A stretch of DNA of 64,000 bases from Streptomyces sp. AC512_CC834. Lineage in GTDB: Bacteria > Actinomycetota > Actinomycetes > Streptomycetales > Streptomycetaceae. The notes beneath the pieces are model-generated. The model was not told where the DNA came from and ran no database searches. It saw only the letters and a program-made list of their open reading frames with translations. The translations under genes and the position numbers were made by a program. Location of the stretch: positions 158,256 to 222,255 of the forward strand of contig NZ_JAGMUO010000128.1 of assembly GCF_019049325.1 (NCBI RefSeq). The letters are read 5' to 3'. How positions within the stretch are numbered: position 1 is the stretch's first letter; the number at the start of each line of letters is the position of its first letter. Positions 56,601 through 64,000 of the stretch are shown one piece after another.

Positions 56601-58106
56601 GTGCTGAGCGTCGTCACGTTTCTGCCGCTCCTGGTGTGCGCGGTGCTGCCGCTCCTGCCGCGCACCCTCCCCGAGCGGGCGTACGTGTGGGTGTGGATCG
56701 CCACCGCTGCCGTGGACCTGGCCCTGGTCGTCGGCCTGTGGGCCGGCTACGACCCCGACGGCGGGATGCAGTACGAGCAGCGGGCGCGCTGGATCCCCAG
56801 CGCAGGAGTCGGGTACCACGTGGGCGTCGACGGCCTGTCCCTGCCCCTGGTCGCTCTGACCTGCCTGCTGTTCCTGGCCGTCGCCGTCCACTCCCTGCGC
56901 GAAAGGCGGCGCGTACGCTCCTACGTCTGCCTCTTCCTGTTCCTGCAGACGGTCAGCACCGGTCTGTTCGTCGCCCTCGATCTCATCCTGTTCTTCGTCT
57001 TCTTCGACCTCTCGATCGTCGGCATGTTCTTCGTCATCGCGGGCTGGGGCCACGGCGAACGAGCCAGGGCCGCGGCCCTGAAGTTCTTCCTGTACACCTT
57101 CGTCGGCTCGCTCGCCCTCCTGCTCGGCTTCATCGGCCTCTACCTGGCGGCCGACCCGCACACCTTCGACATCGTCGACCTCACCCGCGTGAACCCGCTG
57201 GCCGGACGTGGCCTGTACGCGGGCCTGGTACTGCTGGCCATCGGCGTCGGCCTCGCGGTCAAAACACCGACCGTGCCCTTCCACACCTGGCTGCCGCCCG
57301 CCCACACCGACGCCCCCGCCACCGGCTCGGCCATCCTCGCCGGGGTCCTGCTGAAAATGGGCACCTACGGTTTCGTGCGCATCGCCATGCCGCTACTGCC
57401 CGGCAGTTGGCGCCAGTACGCGCTCGTCATCGTGATCGTCGGCGCCGTGTCCGTCGTCTACGGGGCCCTGGTGGCGTTGGCGCAGACGGACTTCAAGCGC
57501 ATGATCGCCTACACGTCGGTCAACCACATGGGCTACGTCGTCCTGGCCGTCGGCGCCGCAGGGACGCTCGCGGGCAGCGACGCCCAGGCGCGCACCCTGG
57601 CGGTGACCGGGGCGGTCACCCAGATGGTCAGCCACGGCCTGATCACGGCTGCTCTCTTCCTGCTCGCCGGTGTCCTCTACGACCGCGGACGCACCTACAC
57701 GATGGACTCGTACTCCGGCCTGGCCGCGCACGTCCCGCGCTTCGCGGCGGTCACCGTGGTCGCCGCGTTCGCCAGCCTCGGCATTCCCGGCTTCTCCGGC
57801 TTCATCGCCGAATTCCAGATCTTCACCGGCAGCCTGGCCTCTCACGCGGTCGCCACTGCCATCGCCGTGACCGGCATTCTGATCACCGCCGCCCTGTTCT
57901 TGACCGTACTGCGGCGCATGTTCCTCGGCACCCCGCGCCTTCCCGAGACCATCCCCACCGGCGGCATCCGCGACCTGGGACGGACCGAGGCGCTGTCCAC
58001 GGTGCCGCTGCTCGCGGTGGCCCTGGTGATCGGCGTCGCGCCGCGGTGGCTGCTGGACGTCATCGAACCGGCCAGCCGTACCCTGACCGGCCTGGTGGCG
58101 CGGTGA
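56601..58106 (+). CDS. nuoM: NuoM-like antiporter subunit
   Basis: A 501-residue, 14-helix protein with HVGVDGLSLPLVALT, VKTPTVPFHTWLPPAHTDAP (TM7 Lys) and QTDFKRMIAYTSVNHMG (TM8 Lys). In TM5, where E. coli NuoM has Glu144 in FFWEMML, this protein has Asp (FVFFDLSIVGM), an acidic but shorter side chain. GTG start; the long upstream frame is antisense-like run-on. Confidence 0.93.
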   Translation: MLSVVTFLPLLVCAVLPLLPRTLPERAYVWVWIATAAVDLALVVGLWAGYDPDGGMQYEQRARWIPSAGVGYHVGVDGLSLPLVALTCLLFLAVAVHSLRERRRVRSYVCLFLFLQTVSTGLFVALDLILFFVFFDLSIVGMFFVIAGWGHGERARAAALKFFLYTFVGSLALLLGFIGLYLAADPHTFDIVDLTRVNPLAGRGLYAGLVLLAIGVGLAVKTPTVPFHTWLPPAHTDAPATGSAILAGVLLKMGTYGFVRIAMPLLPGSWRQYALVIVIVGAVSVVYGALVALAQTDFKRMIAYTSVNHMGYVVLAVGAAGTLAGSDAQARTLAVTGAVTQMVSHGLITAALFLLAGVLYDRGRTYTMDSYSGLAAHVPRFAAVTVVAAFASLGIPGFSGFIAEFQIFTGSLASHAVATAIAVTGILITAALFLTVLRRMFLGTPRLPETIPTGGIRDLGRTEALSTVPLLAVALVIGVAPRWLLDVIEPASRTLTGLVAR

Positions 58107-59524
58107 ACGAAAACCTGGCTGCCCTCATCCCCGAGATCGCCCTCCTCGGCGCCGCCGTCATCGGGCTCCTGGCCGGTTCCTGGCTGCCCCGCCGGCGCCA
58201 GTGGCTGGTGGCCGTACTCGCGGCTGCCGCCTGCGTGACCGGCCTGGCGGCCACCGCCGTCACCATGACCACCGACCGCGAGCAGACCGTCTTCGCCGCC
58301 GCGTTCGCCGTCGACACCGCCACCGACATCGGCCGGCTCATCGTGCTCGCCGCCCTGCTGCTGATCATCGGTATGTCGGTGGAGACCGTGAGGGGCCACA
58401 AACGCGAAGCCGAATACTGGGTGCTGCTCCTGATGACCGGTGCCGGCACCCTCGCCCTCATCGGCGCAAACGACCTGCTGATGCTGTTCGCCGCCTACCT
58501 GCTGGCCAGCGTCCCCGCCTACACACTCGCCGGTTTCGCGAAGGACGCCCCCGGCACCGAAGCCGCCCTGAAGTACTACCTGATGGGCGCGCTGCTGGGC
58601 ATCACCATGCTCGCCGGCACCGCGCTCCTCTACAGCGCCGGCCACGCCACCCACTACAGCGACCTCGCCCAAACCCTGCCTTCCGCCCCCTACGGACTCG
58701 TCGCCGTCGGACTGGTCGGCGTCCTCGCCGGCCTGCTCTTCAAGGTCGGCGCGGTACCGGCCCACTTCTGGGTGCCCGACGTCACCGACGGGGCTCCGGC
58801 ACCCGTCGCCGCGTACGTCACCACCCTGCCCAAAGTCGGTGCCCTGATCGCCGGTTACCGACTACTGCACCAGGCAATGGCCGACAGCGACGTCAACTGG
58901 CCGCTACTCCTCGCAATCCTGGCCGCGGTCACCATGACCCTGGGCAACCTCGCGGCGTTCTTCCAGACCTCCGTCAAACGCCTGCTCGCCTACTCCACCA
59001 TCAGCCAGGTCGGCTACCTCCTCATGGCCCTGGCCGTCACCACCCGCAGCGACACCGCCCAGAGGAGCCTGCTGCTCTACCTGGCCGCCTACGCCGCCAC
59101 CAACCTCGGCGCCTTCGCCGTCGTCACCGCGCTCCCCCGGGCCCGTACCCTCACCGACTACCGCGGCCTCGCCCGCCGCCGCCCCGGCCTCGCAGCCGTA
59201 CTCGTCGTCTGTCTCCTGGGCCTGGTCGGCACGCCGCCCACCGGCGTCTTCCTCGGCAAGCTGGAAATCTTCAGCGCGACCATCGACGGCGACTACACCT
59301 GGCTCGCCGTCCTCGCCGTCGCCAACACCGTCGCCTCGCTCTTCTACTACCTGCGCTGGCTCGGCCCGCTGTTCCTCACCACCGACACGGCACCCTCCGA
59401 CACACACGCGGGCGCGGGACGCTGGCCCGCCGTCACCGCTCACCTGGCAGCAGCCCTCTCCCTTGCACTCGGCATCGCCGGGCAGGCTGTTCTCACCGTC
59501 GCCGAGGGACCGCTGCTGTCGTGA
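58103..59524 (+). CDS. nuoN: NuoN-like antiporter subunit
   Basis: A 473-residue, 14-helix protein with LKYYLMGALLGITMLAG, FKVGAVPAHFWVPDV (TM7 Lys) and SVKRLLAYSTISQVGY (TM8 Lys). TM5 reads NDLLMLFAAYLLASVPAYTL; the normal Glu (E. coli Glu133, LFxALELLSLP) is missing and replaced by a hydrophobic residue. GTG start overlaps the nuoM stop. Last gene of the operon. Confidence 0.92.
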   Translation: MNENLAALIPEIALLGAAVIGLLAGSWLPRRRQWLVAVLAAAACVTGLAATAVTMTTDREQTVFAAAFAVDTATDIGRLIVLAALLLIIGMSVETVRGHKREAEYWVLLLMTGAGTLALIGANDLLMLFAAYLLASVPAYTLAGFAKDAPGTEAALKYYLMGALLGITMLAGTALLYSAGHATHYSDLAQTLPSAPYGLVAVGLVGVLAGLLFKVGAVPAHFWVPDVTDGAPAPVAAYVTTLPKVGALIAGYRLLHQAMADSDVNWPLLLAILAAVTMTLGNLAAFFQTSVKRLLAYSTISQVGYLLMALAVTTRSDTAQRSLLLYLAAYAATNLGAFAVVTALPRARTLTDYRGLARRRPGLAAVLVVCLLGLVGTPPTGVFLGKLEIFSATIDGDYTWLAVLAVANTVASLFYYLRWLGPLFLTTDTAPSDTHAGAGRWPAVTAHLAAALSLALGIAGQAVLTVAEGPLLS

Positions 59525-59689
59525 AGTTCCATGCGTCCTCGAGCTGGCCGAGTCGAAGGCCGGGGCAGCGAGGGTGTCGCTGAAGTCGGACGGGTCGACG
59601 ACGTCGATCTCTAGGAACAGGACGTCGGCCGGGCCGGGCACGGGATCCCTCTTGCTGGCGGAGGTGGCGAAGCGTGTAGGAGGTGGCAG

Positions 59690-59900
59690 CCCTGCTGACT
59701 CCGGGGAGCTCGTGTACGGCCGCTGGGAGGCGGCCTACAACGGCGCGAAGACCGCCAAGGTGCCTGACGTCCTCGCGGTTGCCCTGACCACCGACCCGGC
59801 CACGGCGGAGTTCTTCGAGAAGTCCGAGACCCGGGCGTGCCGGATAGAGAAGTACCTAGCGATGCTGGCCAAGGGCGAAAGCTGTACCCGTAGTCCCGAA
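59690..59900 (+). pseudogene. YdeI/OmpD-associated-like C-terminal remnant
   Basis: A fragment in the + frame (YGRWEAAYNGAKTAKVPDVL, ATAEFFEKSETR, CRIEKYLAMLAKGES) matches the C-terminal part of YdeI/OmpD-type proteins, with no start or proper N-terminus. It lies just left of the IS element and the homology stops at about 59,900. It is likely a decaying gene. Confidence 0.55.
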
Positions 59901-59970
59901 GCGCAACCGGGTAGTACTCCGGGGGCCCGGCGCGCCTGCGGCCCCGGCCGCAGCCACCAAATGCCTCACT

Positions 59971-60867
59971 GAACCTCTTTCATCCTGTGCTGGCGGGTGA
60001 AATGGGCTGGTCAGCGGACGTGGTGACGAGGCAGGGCCCCTCGTCGTTGGCGTGGTGATTCCACTCAGCACACCGGCGACCGAAGGGGCCCTGTTGGTTC
60101 CGTATCGAGCCACGCTCGACGTCCCGCACGAGCTCGTCGAGCATGTTGCCTGGCTGCTCTACGAGCACCGCCGCGCACGCAACACCCGCTGGCGGAAGCT
60201 CGGCTGCTTCGACCAGGCACTGCTCACGCTGGTCCACCTGCGCAAGAACGAGACGTTCGCCCAGCTCGGCGCAGGGTTCGCGATATCGCAGGCCACCGCC
60301 TGGCGCTACGTGGACGAGGCCCTGGAGGTGCTGGCCTCCTGGGCCCCAGGCCTCCACGAAGCCCTCACCGGCCTCGGTGAGGGCGACCACGTCATCGTTG
60401 ACGGCACACTGATCCCCACCGACCGCGTCCGCGCCGATCAGCCGTACTACTCGCAGAAACACAAGAAGCACGGCATGAACGTGCAGGTCATCGCCCGTCC
60501 GGACGGCACACCCCTGTGGTTCTCCCGCGCGACGCCGGGCCGCACACACGACCTGACCTCGGCCCGCGCCCACGGCATCGTCCAGGCCTGCCTGACCCGG
60601 CAGATCCTTGTGCTGGCAGACCGCGCCTACCAGGGTGCCGGCGCCATCTTCCGCACCCCGTACTACCACCACAGCGAACAACCCGAGCACTACCAGCAGT
60701 TCAACCGCGACCACGCCCGACTCCGAGCCCCCGGTGAACGTGCCTTCGCCCGACTCAAGTCCTGGCGCATCATGCGCAGAGCACGCTCCTCCACCCGCCG
60801 CGTCAGCCGCACCGTCCAAGCCATCCACGTACTACTGACCTGCGACTATTCAGGATGAAAGAGGTTC
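59971..60867 (+). mobile_element. Complete IS5-type insertion sequence
   Basis: An 897-bp element with perfect 17-bp terminal inverted repeats GAACCTCTTTCATCCTG (59971-59987) and complement (60851-60867), flanked by 3-bp direct repeats ACT (59968-59970 and 60868-60870). It carries one transposase. The perfect ends and target duplication indicate recent, probably functional insertion next to the integrase end of the island. Confidence 0.9.
60094..60858 (+). CDS. IS5-family DDE transposase
   Basis: A 254-residue transposase: helix-turn-helix N-terminus (HLRKNETFAQLGAGF, SQATAWRYVDEAL), catalytic Asp in VIVDGTLIP, second Asp in VLADRAYQGAG and Glu in ERAFARLKSWRIM. TTG at 60094 is taken as start since VPYRATLDVP is the conserved start of this group; a GTG at 60052 is in frame. 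The stop is just inside the right inverted repeat. Confidence 0.9.
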   Translation: MVPYRATLDVPHELVEHVAWLLYEHRRARNTRWRKLGCFDQALLTLVHLRKNETFAQLGAGFAISQATAWRYVDEALEVLASWAPGLHEALTGLGEGDHVIVDGTLIPTDRVRADQPYYSQKHKKHGMNVQVIARPDGTPLWFSRATPGRTHDLTSARAHGIVQACLTRQILVLADRAYQGAGAIFRTPYYHHSEQPEHYQQFNRDHARLRAPGERAFARLKSWRIMRRARSSTRRVSRTVQAIHVLLTCDYSG

Positions 60868-60993
60868 ACTGAACGTAACGAAACGTCAGAGGACCTTTCC
60901 AAGGAGAGGCCGCAGGTGGCGGCAGACGAGTCGGGCTGTACGCCGGGTTCTGTCGCCCTACCAAGAACATGGGCACCAGCCGCTCTTGGCCGA

Positions 60994-61251
60994 TCATGTC
61001 GCGCGATTCACCGCTTGAGCTTCCAGCCATGCCTCTACCTCCGTCCAGCGGTAGCGCAGATAGCGGCCGACCTTGTGGGCTCGCGGACCCTGGTGTCGGT
61101 GATTCCATATGTAGACCGTGTTCAGCGGTACGCCCAGGAAGTCGGCCAGTTCCTCCGCGCTCATCAACGGGCAGCGGTCTCCCGCGCCACTGGCGGCTTC
61201 TTCGGCACGGGCAGTGGTTCGACGCATGGGCACTCCAGAACGGTTCGGCAT
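60994..61251 (-). CDS. AlpA/MerR-like excisionase
   Basis: An 85-residue protein with a winged-helix excisionase core (MSAEELADFLGVPLNTVYIW, GPRAHKVGRYLRYRWTEVEAWLEA). Start uncertain: ATG 61251 or ATG 61227. It is divergent from the integrase, about 350 bp away, and probably promotes excision (Xis) or controls int expression. Confidence 0.8.
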   Translation of the reverse strand: MPNRSGVPMRRTTARAEEAASGAGDRCPLMSAEELADFLGVPLNTVYIWNHRHQGPRAHKVGRYLRYRWTEVEAWLEAQAVNRAT

Positions 61252-61387
61252 AGGCAGGAAAGAACCACGTGAGCAGTAGTCCGCAGTGGTGACGCACGGA
61301 ACGTTTGCATGAAATTCCAGCCGGACCAAATAGAAGAACTTGCGAAGAGATTCCTACGACCCTTGCGAACTCTCGAAGGACACAAGC

Positions 61388-61439
61388 GAATCTTCGCTGA
61401 GGGTTCGGCGAGCCCTCGTCGAACCCTCAGCGAGAATTC
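61388..61439. repeat. 20-bp inverted repeat upstream of integrase
   Basis: Arms at 61388-61407 and 61420-61439 pair at 18 of 20 positions (outer part GAAT, inner GCTGAGGGTTCG) around the spacer GCGAGCCCTCGT. The 12-mer GGCGAGCCCTCG (61407-61418) and GGGTTCGGCGA (61401-61411) also occur in rep. The site lies in the 350-bp gene-free stretch between xis and int and could bind Rep, Xis or Int; the rest of that stretch shows no gene. Confidence 0.65.
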
Positions 61440-61601
61440 GCCTAGGTGAGATCTTCCTCCCTACCACTCTGCGGCCTTGCCGCGAAGACCCCAAGAATGC
61501 GTTTGACATTTTCAGCTTGCTTGGATCAACATCCCACTCACCTGATACGAGAGAACCCACAAAGAAGCTTCAAGGCCCGCTGCAAACTAGGAGTTGAGTC
61601 C

Positions 61602-62876
61602 ATGCCGTACGACCGTTGGCACAAGTCACGCCCGAAAGCCGGGGAGTCGACCTGCAGGGAACACGGTAAGGTTCCAACGAGGGATCACGGGACCGGGAAG
61701 CGGTGGCAGGCCCGCTGGCGTAACCGGGAAGATGTCCAGCAGACTGAGCTGTTCCGCACCGAGGCCGAAGCTCGCAGGCACGAGACCAAGATGCGGTCCG
61801 GAGTGGACGACGGGTCATATATCAACCCTCGCGCCGGAGAGGTCAGGGTCGGTGAACTCGCCCTCACGTGGCTCAAGAGGCATGAACACAAGAATCCGCG
61901 CACGTACCGACGCCACAAGGAGCGGATTCTCCTACACGTCGCTCCTACCGAAGTTGGGAAGATGCGCGTAAAGGACGTGAACGCGTCGTCTTTGCTGGAC
62001 TGGTTGCACGACCGTCGTCGGCTGCTCGAAAGTTCCACGCTGCGCCTGGTATTCGACAATCTTCGGGCTGTCTTTGATCTGGCCGTGGACGACAGCCTGA
62101 TACACAAAAATCCATGCCTCGCCAAATCGGTGCAGGACGCCAAGCCGAAACGAGGAGACGGCGGCCGGGCAGAGCTGACCCTGACGTGGGAGGACACCGA
62201 TAAGATCCGTGCCGAACTTCCAGAGCGCTACAAGGCACTCGTCGACTGCGGTCGCGGCCTCGGTCTTCGCCAGGGAGAAATTTTCGGCCTGTCGCCAGAC
62301 GACATCGACTGGGCCCATCCCGACGGCCCGCTTGTGCACGTGCAACGGCAAGTGGTCCACGACGGGTCGTTCCTGGTGTACGCCCTTCCCAAGGGCGGAG
62401 ACGACGAGAACCCGAAGGACCGGTGGGTCGAACTGACCGATGATGTGGCCGTCCCCCTGCGCGAGCACATGGAGACATACCCGCCTGCCCAGGTGACCCG
62501 ACCATGGGGCAGCCAAGACGGCGCCCCGGTCACGGTGCGGCTGATCTTTTACACCCGAGAGAAAACGGCCATCCAGTCGAATTGGTTCAACTCCTACCGC
62601 TGGAAGCCCGCTTTGGCAGCGGCCGGCCTCATCAAGCCCCTCGACCCCGAAGAGAAGGGACGGCGTTGGGAGAATTCCCGCGACAAGATGATGCACGCCC
62701 TTCGGCACCTGTACGCGTCGATGATGATCAACGGCGGGGTAGACGTGTACACGCTCGCGGATCGGCTCGGCCACGCCGATCCTGCGTTCACTCTGCGTAA
62801 GTACGTGCATCGGATCACGGGAGCCGGTTCCAAGATCCGCGTCGCGGTCCAAAGCGCCTACACACGAGCCACCTGA
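61602..62876 (+). CDS. int: Tyrosine-type site-specific integrase
   Basis: A 424-residue phage-type integrase: AP2-like arm-binding N-terminus (RWQARWRNREDVQQTELF), SAM-like core-binding domain, and catalytic domain with Arg223 (GLGLRQGEIF), His365-x-x-Arg368 (HALRHLY), His391 (LGHAD) and nucleophile Tyr401 (LRKYVH). ATG 61602 was chosen after the gene-free stretch. It would recombine the element with a chromosomal att site, expected just downstream. Confidence 0.94.
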   Translation: MPYDRWHKSRPKAGESTCREHGKVPTRDHGTGKRWQARWRNREDVQQTELFRTEAEARRHETKMRSGVDDGSYINPRAGEVRVGELALTWLKRHEHKNPRTYRRHKERILLHVAPTEVGKMRVKDVNASSLLDWLHDRRRLLESSTLRLVFDNLRAVFDLAVDDSLIHKNPCLAKSVQDAKPKRGDGGRAELTLTWEDTDKIRAELPERYKALVDCGRGLGLRQGEIFGLSPDDIDWAHPDGPLVHVQRQVVHDGSFLVYALPKGGDDENPKDRWVELTDDVAVPLREHMETYPPAQVTRPWGSQDGAPVTVRLIFYTREKTAIQSNWFNSYRWKPALAAAGLIKPLDPEEKGRRWENSRDKMMHALRHLYASMMINGGVDVYTLADRLGHADPAFTLRKYVHRITGAGSKIRVAVQSAYTRAT

Positions 62877-62889
62877 CTCCGCAGCGTTC

Positions 62890-62930
62890 GGCTTGTGCAA
62901 CGCTCGTGCAAGATGATCATCGAACGGGTC
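62890..62930. other. Candidate attachment-site region after int
   Basis: Just past int lie two imperfect direct repeats CTTGTGCAA and CTCGTGCAA (about 62891-62910) and the palindrome GATGATCATC (62912-62921). Such elements suit an integrase core site. I could not find the matching copy at the left end, and no tRNA is present here, so this is a guess from position. Confidence 0.35.
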
Positions 62931-63095
62931 TGTCTGCACTGGTCAGGCGGATGGTATAGGAGTTCCGGGACATCTGAAAGCTCTGAGAAAAGGTAACGCG
63001 AAGCCCCTCCTGACCTGCACGTATGTCAGCCGGGCCCTGCACGTGATGAGTCACGGGCGGGGCGTCGGCATGACCGACTCACCTGCCTTGGGTCG

Positions 63096-63725
63096 TCAGG
63101 TCCGGGTCGGTGGCGCACTCATCGCTGCCGTCAGGAACGTGATCGCCCATCGCCGGGCCGCCTCGCCCGCTACCGGGGACACGCAGCCAGGGGTGGGTTG
63201 CTGGTAGACCTCGAGGCGGTCGACGGCCGTCACGGCAAGGATCCCCCGCATCCGGAACCACAGCTCCTCCGGGGACAGGCCGGGCAGTGCGCGCGCGAAG
63301 GCTGCGAGGTAGCGCTCGCGGACCGAGATCTCGGCCGGGCCGGTCCAACTGCGTGCCTCCTCGGCCGGGTCGCTGAGGATCGTCACGATCAGCCGGGACG
63401 TCCGGGCTCCGCCCTCGTCGCCGGCCGGCATCTCGTCGAACAGCGGCCCCGCGAATGCCTCCACCAGTTCGCTGACCGGTGGGTCCGGGGTCCGGGCGAA
63501 CAGTTCGTCGAGCCCGGCGCACTGGGCAGCGTTGATGGGCTCGACCACGCGGCGGACGACTGCCGCCATCAGCTCCGCCTTCGAGCCGAAGTGGTAGCCG
63601 ACGGCGGCCACGTTCGCTCCGGCGAGTTTGGTGATCGCGCGGACCGAGGTGCCGCTGTATCCGTGCTCGGCGAAGAGGTGCTCGGCCGCGTCGAGGATCT
63701 GGGTGCGGGTGTCTGTGGTCGCCAC
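63096..63725 (-). CDS. TetR-family transcriptional regulator
   Basis: A 209-residue protein with TetR helix-turn-helix (ILDAAEHLFAEHGYSGTSVR, AGANVAAVGYHFGSKAEL) and a C-terminal ligand domain like TetR_C_7 (GLSPEELWFRMRGIL). It diverges from the reductase-like gene over a region with direct repeats and likely represses it. It looks chromosomal, beyond the element's right end. Confidence 0.9.
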   Translation of the reverse strand: MATTDTRTQILDAAEHLFAEHGYSGTSVRAITKLAGANVAAVGYHFGSKAELMAAVVRRVVEPINAAQCAGLDELFARTPDPPVSELVEAFAGPLFDEMPAGDEGGARTSRLIVTILSDPAEEARSWTGPAEISVRERYLAAFARALPGLSPEELWFRMRGILAVTAVDRLEVYQQPTPGCVSPVAGEAARRWAITFLTAAMSAPPTRT

Positions 63726-63760
63726 ACGAATGACTCTACATATGTTTGAATAAAACGAAC

Positions 63761-63792
63761 GCTTGAGTCAAACAGGCGCTTGAGTCAAACAG
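63761..63792. promoter_or_regulatory. Direct-repeat operator for TetR
   Basis: GCTTGAGTCAAACAG occurs at 63761-63775 and again at 63778-63792, a 17-bp period. TTGAGTCAA is itself palindromic, as expected of TetR operators. The site lies between the divergent TetR gene and the reductase-like gene. Confidence 0.7.
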
Positions 63793-63812
63793 ACGTATGA
63801 AAGAGGGCTGTC

Positions 63813-64000
63813 ATGAAGCTGCTCGTGTACGGCGCCGGGGTTTGCGGCAGCCTGTTCGCCGCCCGCATGCATGAGGCCGGCCACGACGTCTCGCTCCTCG
63901 CCCGGGGCGCCCGCCTGACCGCCCTGCGCCGGCAGGGAGTGCAGCTCGCCGAGGAAGACGACCCTGTCAGGCGGGTGCCGGTACCGGTGACAGAGCAGCC
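63813..64000 (+). CDS. Ketopantoate reductase-like NAD(P)-binding protein, 3' truncated by window edge
   Basis: The first 62 residues are visible: KLLVYGAGVCGSLFAARMHE has the GxGxxG dinucleotide motif of ketopantoate reductase (PanE/ApbA) and related 6-phosphogluconate-dehydrogenase-fold enzymes. A GAGGG ribosome binding site precedes the ATG. It is likely regulated by the divergent TetR protein. The substrate cannot be told from the visible part. Confidence 0.8.
   Translation, partial: MKLLVYGAGVCGSLFAARMHEAGHDVSLLARGARLTALRRQGVQLAEEDDPVRRVPVPVTEQ

Noticed and set aside
1..64000. CRISPR array or tRNA/rRNA genes
   Set aside because: No regularly spaced repeats of 25-40 bp and no cloverleaf or rRNA-like sequence was seen on reading; repeats found are short and irregular.

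Overview
The window is very GC-rich, its codons end mostly in G or C, and it carries WhiB, MAB_1171c, DUF2180, DUF2637, DUF6153 and DUF6223 family genes. This points to Streptomyces or a close actinomycete. It looks like a large accessory island made of several resistance and metabolic cassettes, flanked by ordinary chromosomal genes. No rRNA, tRNA or CRISPR array was seen.

Layout. 1-1758: a truncated stand-alone methylmalonyl-CoA mutase large subunit and its separate B12-binding subunit. 1895-6459: a divergent arsenic cassette (arsR, acr3, DUF2180, arsO against arsC, trxB, trxA), closed by a strong hairpin. 6723-14632: the mobilisation and replication half of an integrative element (HUH relaxase, MobC-like protein, a large inverted repeat that could be oriT, DUF2637 membrane protein, WhiB-like protein, DnaC/IstB-like ATPase, Rep-like protein, Cro/CI-type regulator). 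14672-18777: an MmyB-type regulator divergent from an ImmA/IrrE protease, MAB_1171c membrane protein and cytochrome P450 unit. 18873-32836: a tightly coupled leftward operon of about 14 genes, centred on a thymidylate-synthase-fold enzyme with the cytosine-type Asp and a NodU/CmcH-type O-carbamoyltransferase. Around these sit two glycosyltransferases, a P-loop kinase, two APH-fold kinases, two phosphatases, a methyltransferase, an epimerase, an AdoHcyase-fold protein, a Nudix protein and a KdsB-like cytidylyltransferase. I read it as a pathway to a carbamoylated or glycosylated 5-hydroxymethylcytosine compound, either a nucleoside natural product or a nucleic-acid modification; this is the most novel part. 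32968-35820: a histidine-kinase-like ATPase, an XRE/TPR regulator and CutA.

36051-48490: metal and stress genes. They include a copper ATPase stub, CmtR (Cys57/61/102), a CDF exporter, an MFS pump behind two CsoR-like palindromes, DUF4396 behind a third, DUF305 and DUF6153, plus a two-component system, a DUF6223 protein, a PadR regulator and an APC permease that share CCGATATCGG-type boxes. 48603-51004: a PLP enzyme and MFS pair. 51319-59524: an eight-gene complex-I-like operon (A, degenerate B/D-like, H, J, K, L, M, N) with no NADH-oxidising module. 59690-60867: a gene remnant interrupted by a complete IS5-type element with 17-bp ends. 60994-62876: excisionase-like protein and tyrosine integrase. 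63096-64000: a TetR regulator and the start of a ketopantoate-reductase-like gene.

The integrase lies at the far right and the rep/mob genes at the left. A 12-mer is shared between the rep gene and the hairpin upstream of the integrase, which fits both being parts of one mobile element that gathered the cargo between them. The exact att sites could not be read.
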